64,000 nucleotides of DNA from Micrasema longulum (taxonomy: Eukaryota; Arthropoda; Insecta; Trichoptera; Brachycentridae): NCBI GenBank assembly GCA_022494885.1, contig JAGVSM010001180.1:25024-89023 (forward strand). The letters are read 5' to 3'. Both the position numbers and the translations under genes were made by a program. Positions 30,581 to 41,602 of this stretch are shown in pieces (positions within the stretch are counted from its first letter, which is position 1; each line of letters begins with the position of its first letter). Under the pieces are notes generated by a model. It was not told the DNA's origin and did no database searches. It saw nothing but the letters and a program-made list of their open reading frames with translations.

Positions 30581-30763
30581 TAATTATAAGTTTGTTCAGT
30601 TGAGGACCGTTTTTTTTTAAACGCAACATTCCCTTGAAGCGTAATTTTTCAAGAAAGTGTTTTTGGTTATTCGCCTCAAATCGCGTGAACAATCTTTGTT
30701 TTGAAAATTACACCTTACAACTAAGCCGAAAGGTAATCTAATATGTAATTTACATATATACTA

Positions 30764-30895
30764 GCGGACCCGACAGACGTTGTCCTGCCCAAACGTTGGC
30801 TTGCCTGCTATTACCTTAGAAAAGACATTCATTCATTGATAAGTTGGTACATAGATACTTGTTTATGCTTGAATTCATAATCTTATTTAAATATC
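30764..30895 (+). repeat. dispersed repeat terminus (plus copy of 19262-19398)
   Basis: It starts ACTAGCGGACCCGACAGACG and TTGTCCTGCCCAAACGTTGG, and continues to ATAGATACTTGTTTATGC. It is truncated to about 130 bp, as is its partner. Confidence 0.6.
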
Positions 30896-30902
30896 TAATT
30901 TT

Positions 30903-31258
30903 CTTTAATTTTCTTGCCTTCTCTTTCACAGTTGTATCCGCTCGTTTGTGAAATAATCTACCCATTAATGTAAGAGACGCCCCTTCTTTATTTACATTTA
31001 AGTCAAGATTGAAATGTCACTATCTAAATATTTAAATTGTTCCTTTATCCTTCTTCTTTCTTTCCCATCCCCTCTTCTCTCTTCATAGTAGTGTTAATTT
31101 TTTTTTATATGTACATTTATTTTTGTTAATCTTTGCTTTTAATTTTTGTATAAAATTGTTAGATTCAATATGTCCATGTATTTATAATTTTCTCAAACTG
31201 GACGGTTTGGGTAGGTAGCAAGAAATTGCCTTAAGGCAATATGCCCGCCCTTATATGT
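30903..31258 (+). pseudogene. LINE-K (CR1-like) C-terminal tip and 3' UTR
   Basis: Homologous to 6000-6345: GCCTTCTCTTTCACAGTTGT, GTAAGAGACGCCCCTTCTTT, then TTTCCCATCCCCTCTTCTCT. It has the same 3' hairpin ATTGCCTTAAGGCAAT (31226-31241) followed by ATGCCCGCCCTTATATGTAT and a TA run. The frame equivalent to LWNN.R.NVRD...FKS.LKC is interrupted by a stop. It is 5'-truncated. Confidence 0.75.
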
Positions 31259-31260
31259 AT

Positions 31261-31870
31261 ATATATATATGAGACTCGATACTCTTTGATGGTGGAGAGA
31301 GTGCAGAAAAAATTTCTGCGCTATCTGTACCTAAAAGAGTGTGGATATTATCCTTGGCTCTTCCCAACCGACTTTTTACTGGGAATGCTAGGCTATCAGT
31401 CATTATGGAGGAGGAGGGACGTTCATTTGGGTGTTCACTTTTTCCAGGTGATCGGTGGTCGCATACATAACTCAGAAATTCTGATGGATTTAGGTCTGTT
31501 CGTACCTGATAACTATCTTCGACAAAGACAGAATCGATTGTTTTACCTAACGCGATGCAGAACCAACCTGCCAATGGTTATGCCGGTTGGTAGAGCAATC
31601 TTGCTACTTAATCGCATCGCCTCGGATGTTGACATATTTCACGACAGTGGGCCTTCCCTTAGGAAAGCACATTCTAACTTTTAATTTTTTTTTTACATTT
31701 TTTTATATTATTTTAATAACATAACTATCTACTGTAATTTGTGATCTTTTATTGTATTTAGAATGAATTGGGTCTTTTTTCTGTAATGTTCTAAATATCT
31801 GAATAAATAAATTAAATGAATATATTGTAAATGTATATAAAGTGTCAAATAAATAAATGAATAAATTCAA
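31261..31870 (+). pseudogene. LINE-J (Jockey/CR1-like) C-terminal region
   Basis: The frame 31241-31684 (its start in the preceding repeat is arbitrary) reads MVERVQKKFLRYLYLKECGY, then PTDFLLGMLGYQSLWRRRDV, SEILMDLGLFVPDNYLRQR, LPMVMPVGRAILLLNRIASD and VDIFHD before the stop at 31684. This is the post-catalytic C-terminus of Jockey/CR1-type LINEs (ERVQ..FLR....K.....YP...). It is the longest intact piece of this family here. A UTR follows with a (AAAT)n-like tail near 31840-31870. It starts abruptly at the TA run that ends the LINE-K copy, so it is 5'-truncated. Confidence 0.75.
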
Positions 31871-32405
31871 AAACATAAGAAAAATATTTTTTTTAAATAT
31901 GGCATGCTTTTTGCAAACGTCAAACTCCGGTCGTCTCACCAACAGAGGGGAGTACTTATGTACGAATACGATTTTTTAAAAATGTATTGAATTAAATATT
32001 ATTTTTATATTACCAACAATCCAGTAAAATGAAATAAATGGGTAGAAATTATAAGGAATTTATATTCCTTAGAGAAAAAAAATTGATTGAGATCCATAAA
32101 AAACAAATGCTGTTTGTAAACATTAAAAAACAAACTTTTTTCAAATACAAAAAAACAACATCTTTCCATTTTTTATAAATGCATTCTCCTCAAATGCAAC
32201 CCTGGTAGATCGATGAATAAAACATTAATGCTCCTTACTTCTTTTTTACATGTTAGATTGATGATTTCAATATCTACAAACACGCACAGCGCAAAGCTCT
32301 ATATTTCTCTAAAAATCGCACGAAAATCGGTTAAGCCGTTTAGGAGGAGTTCGGGGACATTACACGTACAGAGGAATTATGTATATATAAAGATTAACGC
32401 TAAGG
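31871..32405. other. unassigned AT-rich DNA
   Basis: 32290-32400 (AAAATCGGTTAAGCCGTTTA, GGGGACATTACACGTAC, ATATATAAAGATT) resembles the ends of common arthropod non-autonomous elements. There is no coding sequence. Confidence 0.35.
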
Positions 32406-32409
32406 ACAC

Positions 32410-33053
32410 TGTGAATAGGAGTTATACTAAAACACAAGTAGAGGAATTTGTGTATCTGGGAAATATTATTGCTAGGAATGGAATGAATGAGAAAGATATT
32501 GGAGGGTGAGTGCAGAGTGAACGGTACTTAAATCAACCTTTGCAAATTAATGTTTGTCGCACGAGGCAAAATTGGCAATTCACAATGGAGTCCTGGTCCC
32601 GACCCTGATGTATAGGAGCGAAGTATGGAAAAAGGGATGAAAGTAGGCTAAATGCTATCAAAATGCTATCTCTCAGGTGAATGTGTGGTAAAACTATGTA
32701 CGATAGATGCACAAATGTTGAGATCCGTACATTATGATAAGCCTTAAAGACAAAATTAAGAAAGAAGCTCTGCGTTGGTTTGGACACGTAGAGCTAATGG
32801 ACAGCGAAAGAACGGCTAAAAATATTTACAATGCGAATGTTGATGGATGCAGAAATAGAGGAAGACCGAGAAAGACATGGCATGACCAAATCCAACAAAT
32901 ACTTGAAGATGGACATGTTAAAAGTCGGAATAATCGGCGCGCGTGCAAGAGAAGATATATGAATGTAGAGGAAGCGAGATCTGTATTCAAAAATAAATTG
33001 ATGTGACGTTCTATCTTATCTGCCTACCCTTACGGGGTGATGGTTTGCTTGTA
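32410..33053 (+). pseudogene. RTE-A LINE fragment
   Basis: It aligns with 41840-42510. It includes VEEFVYLGNI (in 32213-32509), the HNGVLVPTLMYRSEVW-equivalent after a frameshift, and an open C-terminus 32734-33006 reading KIKKEALRWFGHVELMDSER then TWHDQIQQILEDGHVKSRNN. It ends at CCTACCCTTACGGGGTGATG with only GGTTTGCTTG in place of the TTTG tail. Stops and small deletions show it is dead. Confidence 0.75.
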
Positions 33054-33200
33054 AATATATTTAATAATTTTCTTTTATATTTCATTAGCACCTAATATAA
33101 ATTATTGAAATTGGGAATATAAATTTAAAACACGATTCAATATCGTGTTTAGAAAAAAACTATACGATATTGATATTTTTTAAGCCAGTCCTATTTTTTA

Positions 33201-33350
33201 AAAATATTTTCTTAGTGAAAACAACTAGAATAGGCGCGTATGTTTTTTATTTTAATATTTCTCAATGAAAACGACCAAAATAGGCGCGTGTGTTTTTTAA
33301 AAAAATATTTCTCAGTAAAAACGACCAGGATAGGCGCGTATGTTTTTTTT
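33201..33350 (+). repeat. 50-bp minisatellite, three units
   Basis: The block TAGGCGCGT starts at 33231, 33281 and 33331, a period of exactly 50 bp. Each unit contains TATTTCTCA(A/G)TGAAAAC-like text, ACGACCA(A/G)(A/G)A and TAGGCGCGT. The CpG-rich core stands out from the AT background. It is non-coding. Confidence 0.85.
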
Positions 33351-33534
33351 GTTGCTCCAATTTCCTTTAAAATTCCGATCTAGTTTTGTTTGACTTTGAT
33401 TTGACAAGGCCGGCCCAAAACGTATATTTTTATCTATCCCACGCGTGTGCTGATATCGTGTATGTAGCAGAATAACAACTGTGCTATAAAGTATTACTTA
33501 CATAAGGAAATACTTCGCAGGTGAATAAATATTT

Positions 33535-33655
33535 CAAAAGAGCTTGAAAATATTCTGCAGAAGGGAGTATAGAGATGTATACATAAACATGGCTTTGTCA
33601 AATTGATCACCTTACAAAATATGTTACATTCATCATTCTTCCTATATTCCGACCC
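33535..33655 (+). repeat. Rep-1, strongly decayed
   Basis: AATATTCTGCAGAAGGGAGT, GGCTTTGTCA, ATGTTACATTCATCATTCTT and CCTATATTC keep the Rep-1 order but have lost the palindrome block. It is one of the oldest copies. Confidence 0.45.
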
Positions 33656-33844
33656 CTCCTACGTAAAATGTAACAGACAAATTTTCGATTTTGAGTTTTT
33701 AAATATTTTGTCTGTATAAATATGTGTATTACATCTTATTTCTCAAAGAAAATATTTTGCAATTCGTTACGGTTTTTTTTAGGACGCATATTGTCATATT
33801 TCATATTCGTATAAACTCTCGCTTTAATTTCCGCAGAACGAAAG

Positions 33845-34222
33845 AGATAACTGGATGCCGTGCACAAATGTTGAGATCCGTGAAGTGTGTAAGGCTGAGA
33901 CATGCATTATTGACAGAATCAAGAAAGGGGTGCAGCGTTGGTTTGGACTCGTAGAGCGAATGGACAGCGAAAGAACGGCTAAAAGGATCTACGATGCAAA
34001 TGTCGATGGATGCAGAAAACGAGGAAAACCGAGAAAGACATGGCACGATCAAGCCCATCAAATACTTGAAGATAGACATGTCAAAAGTAGGAATAATCGG
34101 CGTGCGTGCATGAGAAGATGTATGAATGTAGAGGAAGCGAGGTCTGTATGCCAAGATAGAGTGTTATGGCGTTCTTTCTCCTCTGCCTACCCCTACAGTG
34201 AAACGGCGTGATGGTTTGTTCA
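33845..34222 (+). pseudogene. RTE-A LINE, C-terminal fragment
   Basis: The frame 33855-34211 reads PCTNVEIREVCKAETCIIDR, then RWFGLVERMDSERTAKRIYD, GCRKRGKPRKTWHDQAHQ, RNNRRACMRRCMNVEEARSV and ends SFSSAYPYSETA*. That is the uninterrupted last 118 residues of RTE-A. It is followed by GGCGTGATGGTTTGTTCATG with a single TTTG. The intact frame suggests it is younger than the other fragments, but it is 5'-truncated and cannot act alone. Confidence 0.75.
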
Positions 34223-34244
34223 TGTTAATATTAGTTTTTTCATT

Positions 34245-34900
34245 TTATTTTTTTTATTTTTATTTATTATCACATACAACATTACATTTTTTTTTGTATT
34301 TAAAACGTTTTTAATTTTTTTATATTTTATTTCATGACTCACCAAGTCAATTAGTATGGCTTGTCGGTAAAGATCCTTTACATGAAAACTTATAATCACA
34401 CTACATAATTGTATAATAGTAATTACTTCTAACTTAAATATAAGGAGCGAAAAAAAATTTTTTTTTTTTCAAATATTATTTTGAAAAATGTAAAAAACCG
34501 CAAAAAATAAGTACTCGATAGCGCAATTATAAGAAAGAAAAAATAAATACAATAAGACAAGAGCTACGATAAGACATGAAAATAATCGAATAAAATCGAA
34601 TGATAAATAAGGGAAAAGAACACTAAATACCAAAAATTTATACTACTAAATATAAAAAACAAAAAAACTTATTAGGCTCAAGAAAAAGACGTATGCTGAA
34701 AATCAGGCTTTTTGAACGAAGTTTTTTTTTATAAATCGATTTTTTTGTGGTTTTCTTTTTTATTTGGACAAATTTTATTTTTCTTCGTGTAACATATTTT
34801 CGATACACTGGGAAATATATATTTTTTTCCCTTAATAGCAAGAATTTTCAATGTTATAGAATTTAAAAGATAAGATTATGTGTATATATATATAAAAACT
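34245..34900 (-). repeat. LINE 3' UTR (LUTR-2), third copy
   Basis: CTCACCAAGTCAATTAGTAT and GGCTTGTCGGTAAAGATCC correspond to CACCAAGCCA...GCTTGTTGGTGAAGAT at 12270-12298 after a T-rich tail at 34245-34330. The remainder up to 34900 is AT-rich with no recognisable coding sequence. The 67-codon frame at 34638-34841 is lysine-rich low complexity. Confidence 0.45.
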
Positions 34901-35079
34901 TAACTATAAGCACCTGCTGACAAACTGCATTTTATGCAATTCAGTAAGACTTCACAATTTGTATTTTAATTTGTATCTGTTTTTGATAAATTAAAATTAG
35001 TAATTGAGTGAATTAAATAATCTATTTAATCAATTGAATTGAAAATTTCTTTGCGATATTTTGTAGATCATTGCGGGGG

Positions 35080-36400
35080 TTAAACATGTTGAATTAGTGT
35101 TCAATATATTCAATGATTTATTCAGTTACATGAATTACTTCATTAGAATTAATTACTGCATTCGAACTTTCATTCGAATGAATATAATAATCGAATGCAT
35201 TTGATTATTTTCATTTTGTGTTCTCTAACTAAAAAGACGTTCACCGTGTGCACTGTTTTTTTTTATACATATTTTTTTTTAATTCATCTCTCTTATGCGA
35301 AAAATAAAATAATCAAACTAACAAGAGCAAAAAAACATGATTATTTGTAACTTAATCTACACAAAGTACAATAGAAACTGCAACAACAGATTCTTCGTTT
35401 AATAATTGAGATAGTGTAAAAAAACATTCAACAATGTTTGATTATGTCCAAATGCTTGCAGACTGGCTGGATTTCCTCCCTAGGGAGTTGTTCGTATTTA
35501 AATTTATTTCAACAGAGAGGGAAAAAAGTTTTCGAGAAGGGAATATGGAAGTCTAGGCATTTACAGGGCTTATGACCTGTCATTGGCTGGTTTAAGTGGC
35601 CACTTTACACACTGTGTAACAGTCACCATTCTGCCCATGTTTGAGGAAATGTGGATGTTTAAAACTTTTTCCCTCTCTGTTGAAATAAATTTAAATAAAA
35701 AAACATTTTTTACTCTGTATATTTGCTTGATTTTAGTAACGATATTTTATATGGTTTATATAGAAATTGAACGAAGGACCATAATTGTACGCAAATGCGT
35801 CAACCACTACATTACGAGACAGAATTATCTCCACTCACTATTCAGGACTTTTTTTACCAAAATGCAGCATTCGAATACAGTTGTCCAGGGTCCAGGCTAA
35901 ATTTTTAATTCACTCGAATACAAATAATATACATGATAAATATAGTGCAGGAAATTGGTAAAATAAACCAAAGTAGGGAGCAAAATACCGAACACTCTTC
36001 TAGTGGAACGGAAGGCCGGTTGACAACGGTCAATAGGCCGGCTTCTCCTGAAGAGTTTTAAGTGGTTTCCTCTCCACATGAGCAAATGCTGAGAAGATCC
36101 TGATTGGCCCACATTAGTATATCCCTCCTGATCCCAACAGTTTAGATAAATTTAAAGAAATTCAATTGCAGGAAAATCCACTTTTGAAATATTAACCTTG
36201 TATATTATAAGCAAGGTAAATAATAAATCAACTCCTATAAAAAAGAAAAAAAAGAATATGGGTTAGAGATGACTCATTCAAATGAAAATAATCGAATGCA
36301 TTCGATGACTAAATTCATTCGAATAAAAGTTCGAATACAGTCATTTATTCGTAGGAATTACTAATTCCTAATTAAAGAGTGAACAAATGAACGAATGGAC
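35080..36400. repeat. 1.3-kb structure bounded by ATTCGAAT-rich inverted repeats
   Basis: 35150-35238 and 36262-36345 are inverted copies. Both hold CATTCGAA, TTCATTCGAATGAAT, ATCGAATGCATT(T/C)GATTA, TTTTCATTT and CTCTAAC in opposite orientations. The space between holds a Rep-1 inverted pair (35440-35705) and a unique GC-richer part (35900-36130). It could be a non-autonomous transposon with about 100-bp inverted termini, or two independently inserted ends. Confidence 0.5.
35440..35705. repeat. Rep-1 inverted pair with short perfect arms
   Basis: The plus copy 35440-35643 runs to GCCCATGTTTGA, then flips. ATTTATTTCAACAGAGAGGG (35501-35520) is matched by its complement at 35675-35694 (CCCTCTCTGTTGAAATAAAT), so the outer block is repeated in reverse with almost no divergence. 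Confidence 0.75.
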
Positions 36401-36599
36401 GAATGAATGAATGAAAATCATTCGATTATTTTCGTTTCTAATCTGGGTAACTTTTTGAAAAATAAAGTTTATGAAATATATAACGTCTCTTTAGATTTAA
36501 TCCCTCGCTTCGCATATTTTTCTTACCGATTTTTCTTCTACAATTATGACGCACAGTTTCCATCTAAAAATAGCAGTTTTATTAAATCTTGAAGCTATT

Positions 36600-36720
36600 T
36601 TGAAACCTTGTTCCAATAGCCCTTTGTATTATAGCAGTGCAGTGGAAAACATTTCATAAAACCTTATTAATAAGCCTTTAATATCTCCTAATAAGGCATC
36701 TTCAGAAATGCGGGGAATTT
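36600..36720 (-). ncRNA. possible hammerhead-like block, decayed
   Basis: The minus strand reads CUGAAGA, CCUUAUUA...UAAUAAGG as an extended stem II, then UUUUAU-GAAA-UGUU. The core residues CUGANGA and GAAA are there, but stem I and stem III do not pair convincingly and stem II is followed by six extra bases. This is a low-confidence call. Confidence 0.2.
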
Positions 36721-38010
36721 TTCATTTGAGTATTCTTCCCGAGCCCAAAGTTCCAACCCCTGTACGCCTCCTGCGCAACCCACCCCATGTTCTGTTGACC
36801 CCCTTTTCTGCGGTGGCGAACATTCTTTGCAATGAAATTACTCCGTGCCAAATTAATTTCCCATTTAAAAGTACATGGCCACATTTTTATGTATCGTATG
36901 ATATACTGATCGGGTTTCAATACTAATTTGATTTTGGAAAGTATTTTTTCATTAAAATATTCTGTTAACCATTAATTTTCCTTTATATCATCATCATCAA
37001 TTTTTTTCTGCGCCTAATAATACTTCTTTTCATGTGTTATACTTGTTTTACTGTTTATACTATGATACATCGCCTCTGTCACTTCAATACTTCTTATTTT
37101 CAAACTCTTAATTTATTATTTTATTTAAATTATTTATTGACAGCTCTTGATGGAATTCCATTGTAATGATGTAATCACTTATATTTACATATAAGTTATC
37201 AATTAAAAAATACTTGGTACACTTTCACTTATTAATTTTAATGCGGGTGAGATTCATCTAATTGAATCATTTCACCTACATACTATTTTGTAATTTTATG
37301 ACTTACTTGATTCGTTATTGGTCTTAATATAAATTGAAGGATCAATTAACATTTTTTAGAATAAAAATGATGTTAATGTTGAAATTCCAATCAACAGACC
37401 GATTCGCTTCTCGCAAGCTCTAGAATAAAATCCTCATTTTAAACTTATTATTTTTATCGACTCGTAAATCGTTAAAATCTACACTGTTACTTCTGTGAAA
37501 CGATAAATCTGTAAATAAATTATGTTAAATGTTTTTTATCACTTTTTTGATTGCGTCGGCACGAGATAATGTTTTTAACAGTAGGGGTCCTATTATTGAT
37601 AATTGAGAGCAAGTTCAATCGAGAAAATGAAACCAATAATATTTGAACACTCGTAAAAAGTTTCAAACTCGATTGTGTCGGTTTATTTTTAATGAAGATA
37701 TTGGCTGACGATTTTTAATGGTAAAGCGTAATGTAACAGTTGAGTTAGTTTCTAAATCACTAAGACTATTGATATTATAATCGAGTGTGAAAATGAAAAG
37801 CTCTTAAAATAGTTGATTAATTGCAATTTCATTTTTAAATAGATTAACGAAGATGGTGAACGAAAACTTACAAAAAAAACCACGTGCAGTGCTTTTTAAT
37901 GATTTACGCACACATAAGCAAAGTTCATTAACGATTTAAATGGAGTGTACATATCAGACTTTTTATTGCGTTATATATGAAAAAGTTATAAAAAAACAAT
38001 GATTTGGTAT
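36721..38010. other. unassigned DNA
   Basis: 36721-36860 is GC-richer (CCGAGCCCAAAG, GCGCAACCCACCCC) and open on both strands, but no product is recognisable. 37240-37290 is a Rep-1 scrap (GCGGGTGAGATTCATCTAAT). The rest is AT-rich. Confidence 0.4.
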
Positions 38011-38019
38011 TGAAAGATC

Positions 38020-39205
38020 ACAACAGAGATGAAGAACTTTTCAGAGAAGGCAATATAAAAGTCCAGGCATCAATGGCTGGTTTTTTTTTATTTTAATTTT
38101 AAAAAACCCGTTAGGGTTACATTAGAAATTGAATATTGTCTAGTCATTTTATGTCTCGTCTAGTCTAGTTAGTTCAGTCATCATGTGCTTTTTCAGTTTG
38201 ATTTTAAATTTGTCTCCATTGAAAGTTTTCAAGTAGTAAGGTAGGTCGTTGTAGTGTTTAAGTCCATTATGTAGTATTTTTGACTGTCCTGTGTTTGTCT
38301 TTGCTTTTTCAATATGATAGTGTTTTTGTTGTCTGGTGTTACATTTATGTATGTCAGCATTTTTGACTAATATTATGTCGTCGTCTTGTATGTTTCCCAG
38401 TGTTATTTTGTGCACAATTTTTAAGGTCCCAATTTTAGTCAAGTAGTTTATGTCAAACTGGTGTGTTTTTTTGTACAGTTCAGTCGTAGAGGTCAGGTAG
38501 GGTAGGTTGTAGGTTAGTTTAAGAATTTTATTTTGTTGTCTTTGTATTCTTGTTATGTCTGTCTTGTTACCAGTTCCCCCGAAGGCGATCATGTAACTCA
38601 ATTTACTTTTGACGTAGGCTTCGTACATCATATTTTTTTCCTTTCTCGGTATAAAATCTTTAATTTTGTAGAAGAGGCTATGTAGTGATGCCATTACTTT
38701 AGTGAGTCCGTCTATGTGTTTGGTCCATTTTAATTGTCTGTCCATTGTGAGTCCTAGGTAAGTCACATGTTCTAGTTCTTTAAGAGTTCCGTTGTTTATT
38801 TTTATGTTCATGTTATGGTTCTTCTTTTGTGTTTCGAAATGTATTATATTGCATTTCTTGGCATTTAGTGTTAAGAAGTTTTTGTTTGTCCATTCTAATA
38901 GTTTTTGCACGTCATTGTTGATAGTTTTAGTGGTTTCAATGTCATTTTTGTTTTCATATAAAATTCCTAAGTCGTCCGCATAGATTGTTTAAGTGGCCAC
39001 TTTACACACTGTGTAACATTCACCATTCTGCCTACGTGTAAACAGCCACATTTCCTCAACTCTTTCATCTGTTGACTTTTGTAAAGTGAAAGAGCTTAAA
39101 ACTTTAATCATGTGGGTGAGATTCATCTGGCTGAACCAATTCACCCTACTAGGCAACGCCTGAAAACAATTTTCCAATTTTATACTTAGTTAATTTAACA
39201 ATGAT
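38020..39205 (+). repeat. Rep-1 copy split by a LINE
   Basis: The left part 38020-38083 (ACAGAGATGAAGAACTTTTC...GGCTGGTTT) and right part 38987-39205 (TTTAAGTGGCCACTTTACAC to ACAATGATT) join into one normal unit once 38084-38986 is removed. It lacks about 20 bp just before the palindrome block. The right end is in turn cut by MITE-430. Confidence 0.85.
38081..38986 (-). pseudogene. Jockey/CR1-like LINE, from catalytic YADD box to poly-A, 5'-truncated
   Basis: The minus-strand frame is open from the truncation point near 38984 to the stop at 38149, longer than the GTG/ATG-based call 38910-38149 (253 codons). It begins IYADDLGILYENKNDIE, so the catalytic YADD motif is the first thing retained. 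It continues WTNKNFLTLNAKKCNIIHFE, VTYLGLTMDRQLKWTKHI, YVKSKLSYMIAFGGTGNKTD and a C-terminus ending in LKKHMMTELTRLDET. A UTR and poly-A (T-run at 38081-38089) follow. The frame is uninterrupted, so the insertion is recent. Because fingers, palm N-terminus and endonuclease are missing, it cannot retrotranspose alone. Confidence 0.85.
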
Positions 39206-39206
39206 T

Positions 39207-39642
39207 TGAACGTATTTATACAGAAAGCAGCCAGCCATTTAAAAGTGTAGCTGAGATAATATAACGTTTGTGAAATGTGCGACTTATCAAATCTACACAA
39301 GAGTGGGAATGATTTTACTTTAACAAATGATAAACAATGGATACATAAGTTTTTTTTTTATATATTACAAACAAGAATCTTTAAATGTATTTGACCAGTT
39401 TTAATGATTTTAAAATAAAAATAAGGTTTTTCTAGTGATGTGGGTGTTTTCTACAAATTGAAAAATGCGTTTTTTGTGATCGACACCATTTTCAGAAAGT
39501 GATTAATACAGTTTTTTGACCGAAAGCGGTCTAGCTGTTTTTAGCAGAACAAAGAATTGACCTTTCTGCATCCGATAACATCAATATCACATTTTTTCAA
39601 AATTGTGGACTGGCTGCTTTCTGCATAACTACGTTCATTTGA
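39207..39642. mobile_element. MITE-430, copy 1
   Basis: It starts TGAACGTATTTATACAGAAA and ends, inverted, TTTCTGCATAACTACGTTCA, with terminal inverted repeats of about 30 bp that include GCAGCCAGCCA. It is homologous along its length to 63572-63994 (AACAAATGATA.ACAAT, AACAAGAATCT, TTTTAATGATTTTAAA). It is inserted in Rep-1, whose text (CAATGAT | TTTGAGTATCTCCAAATG) resumes on the far side. It is non-coding. Confidence 0.8.
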
Positions 39643-39800
39643 GTATCTCCAAATGTTCGGAATTCCATATTCCCTTCTAAAAAATGTTTTTCCACTATGT
39701 TGCAACAAATTTAGATATAAGTAACTCCCTAGGGAGGAAATCCAGCCTGTCTGCAAACTTGTGTCGTTTGTCTGGGCGTTTAATGTACGAAAAAAAAACA
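39643..39800 (-). repeat. Rep-1 minus piece
   Basis: After the short plus remnant TTTGAGTATCTCCAAATG, orientation flips: GAATTCCATATTCCCTTCT, then AGGGAGGAAATCCAGCCTG and CTGCAAAC. With 38020-39205 it makes another head-to-head Rep-1 pair. Confidence 0.65.
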
Positions 39801-40160
39801 CTGATTCTTAAATCAAAGATTTGTAGGTGAATTTTCAGACTATCACATTCAGGAAATGTTTACTTCAGTTTCGCTATCTACTCGTAATTTGTGGCCTTGG
39901 ATGTGTTTTAATATCTTATCTCGGTAAATATCTCTCTTAGAAGATTTATTTTTTTATCTTAGAGGCAACAACTATCACATATCTATGTACAATTTCAAAC
40001 ATTCTTTTTAAAGCGCAAAAATCGCAAATATTCGTATAGTCGCGCGTCGACAAAATTTAGATATGCTATTGAGGACAAAGCAAAAATTCTTCAAGATAGA
40101 GAAATAACAATTAAAATATTATTTATATTTCTGTTGAAAGTTTTAGTCATGTTTAATTAT
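39801..40160. other. unassigned AT-rich DNA
   Basis: No gene or repeat is recognised. Confidence 0.35.
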
Positions 40161-40164
40161 TTTT

Positions 40165-40800
40165 TATGTAATGAAGGTGTAATTAAAAACATACAAATTC
40201 TTCAAAATACGACAATGAGGATTATATAAAATACAAATATGTAGAAATAATGCCTAAAGAAATTGGCTCGCTCACAGTAAAGCAACAAATAACATATAAT
40301 GTAGCCATTTATTATTCATTGCAAAACGAGTCTCGCGCGGAGCGGAGACATGCATATTTTCTAGGCCCAAAATTTTTTTATTCTTTTTTTACTGATAATA
40401 ATTCATTAATTCCAAACTTTCAAAATTTTTCTTCTTTTAAAAAACACGCATTATCCTGGATACAAACCAAAGATATGAACTCTTTTTTTCTATGATATAT
40501 TGTATTGCCCTTTAATATTTTATGGAATATTTTTATGTTTTTTTCAATATTTCCTTTTTCAATTACTTTAAAAAAAACACTTTATAACCTTTTACAGAAT
40601 ATTTTAATATAGCTGTCTATTTATTATAGGAGCAAAAATTCATTGACATTTTCTTGTATACCCTCGAACAGGCCATGCCTTAGTGGGATTTTTGTTTACT
40701 ATTTTCACTAGTAATATGTATTCCATTGCTATTTAATAATCATTTATTCTTTTAATACTCTGTTTTACCTCTTATGCTTATTGTAAAAAATAAAAAAAAT
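40165..40800 (+). pseudogene. CR1/Jockey-like LINE C-terminus and UTR
   Basis: NIQILQNTTMRIILKYK (about 40186-40235) leads into the open frame 40250-40495, which includes VKQQITYNVAIYYSLQNE and FKKHALSWIQTKDMNSFF before a stop. IQ.LQN..MRIIL and F..HALSWI resemble post-catalytic C-termini of CR1/Jockey-type LINEs. The UTR to about 40800 ends A-rich. Only the last about 100 residues survive. Confidence 0.5.
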
Positions 40801-41475
40801 TGTTTAATAAAAAAAAAATATGCATAAAATAATTAAATGGATAAAAAAAATAATAAATGTATTCAAATTGAACCAACAGTGTCATACATATGAAACTAGG
40901 GATAAAAAAAATCGATTACCAATGAGGCGAAAAATAGAATCTTAAGACTCAGTGTACAAAAAATTAAAAAATTAAAGAAATAAATAAAAATGAAATATTT
41001 TTAATTAATTTGAAAACATTTATGTTCTTGAAAAATTCTGTTTTAAAAAAAAGTGATGTTATTAAAAGTTTTAATTAGTTCTAAAGATGTTATGAACTAA
41101 CTTAATAAAAATTAATAAACATATGTATTTTTTTAATTTTCTGAAACAAATAGAACACTAATTTCATTCGCGTTCCCCAAATTATAAAGCTTCTTTAAAA
41201 TTTCAAAACGTTGATTCACTAACACACAGAAGAAATACATTCGACCAGACGTGCTTTACAAAATTGTAAACAATAAATTTGATTCCTCAAAACTTATTAA
41301 TATTCTTGCTTACCGTGTCCCTTCCCGACCAACTAGACTCTCTGATATTTTCTATATTCCTAACATAAATATCATCTAAAACATTCTAGCATCCCTCGTA
41401 TATGCGAAACATTGAACAAGAATTTCAGCTACAGAAGAGAACTAACAAGCTTGATTCGGAATCACAGAGAATTTG
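40801..41475. other. unassigned AT-rich DNA
   Basis: A/T-tract rich. No gene or repeat family is supported. Confidence 0.35.
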
Positions 41476-41602
41476 TTCGGGTTGTGGTCCTGTGGCTAGT
41501 GTCTCGGACTCACGGACCAAAGGGCTGTGGTTCGAATCCCACTCCACCCTAACTCGATTCCCATTTTCTAATAGTTAGTTATTTACAATTCGTTGAAAAT
41601 GG

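Noticed and set aside
36702..36926. Overlapping 72-codon open frames on both strands as a gene
   Set aside because: The two frames mirror each other in a GC-richer patch with no recognisable protein, splice sites or second copy.
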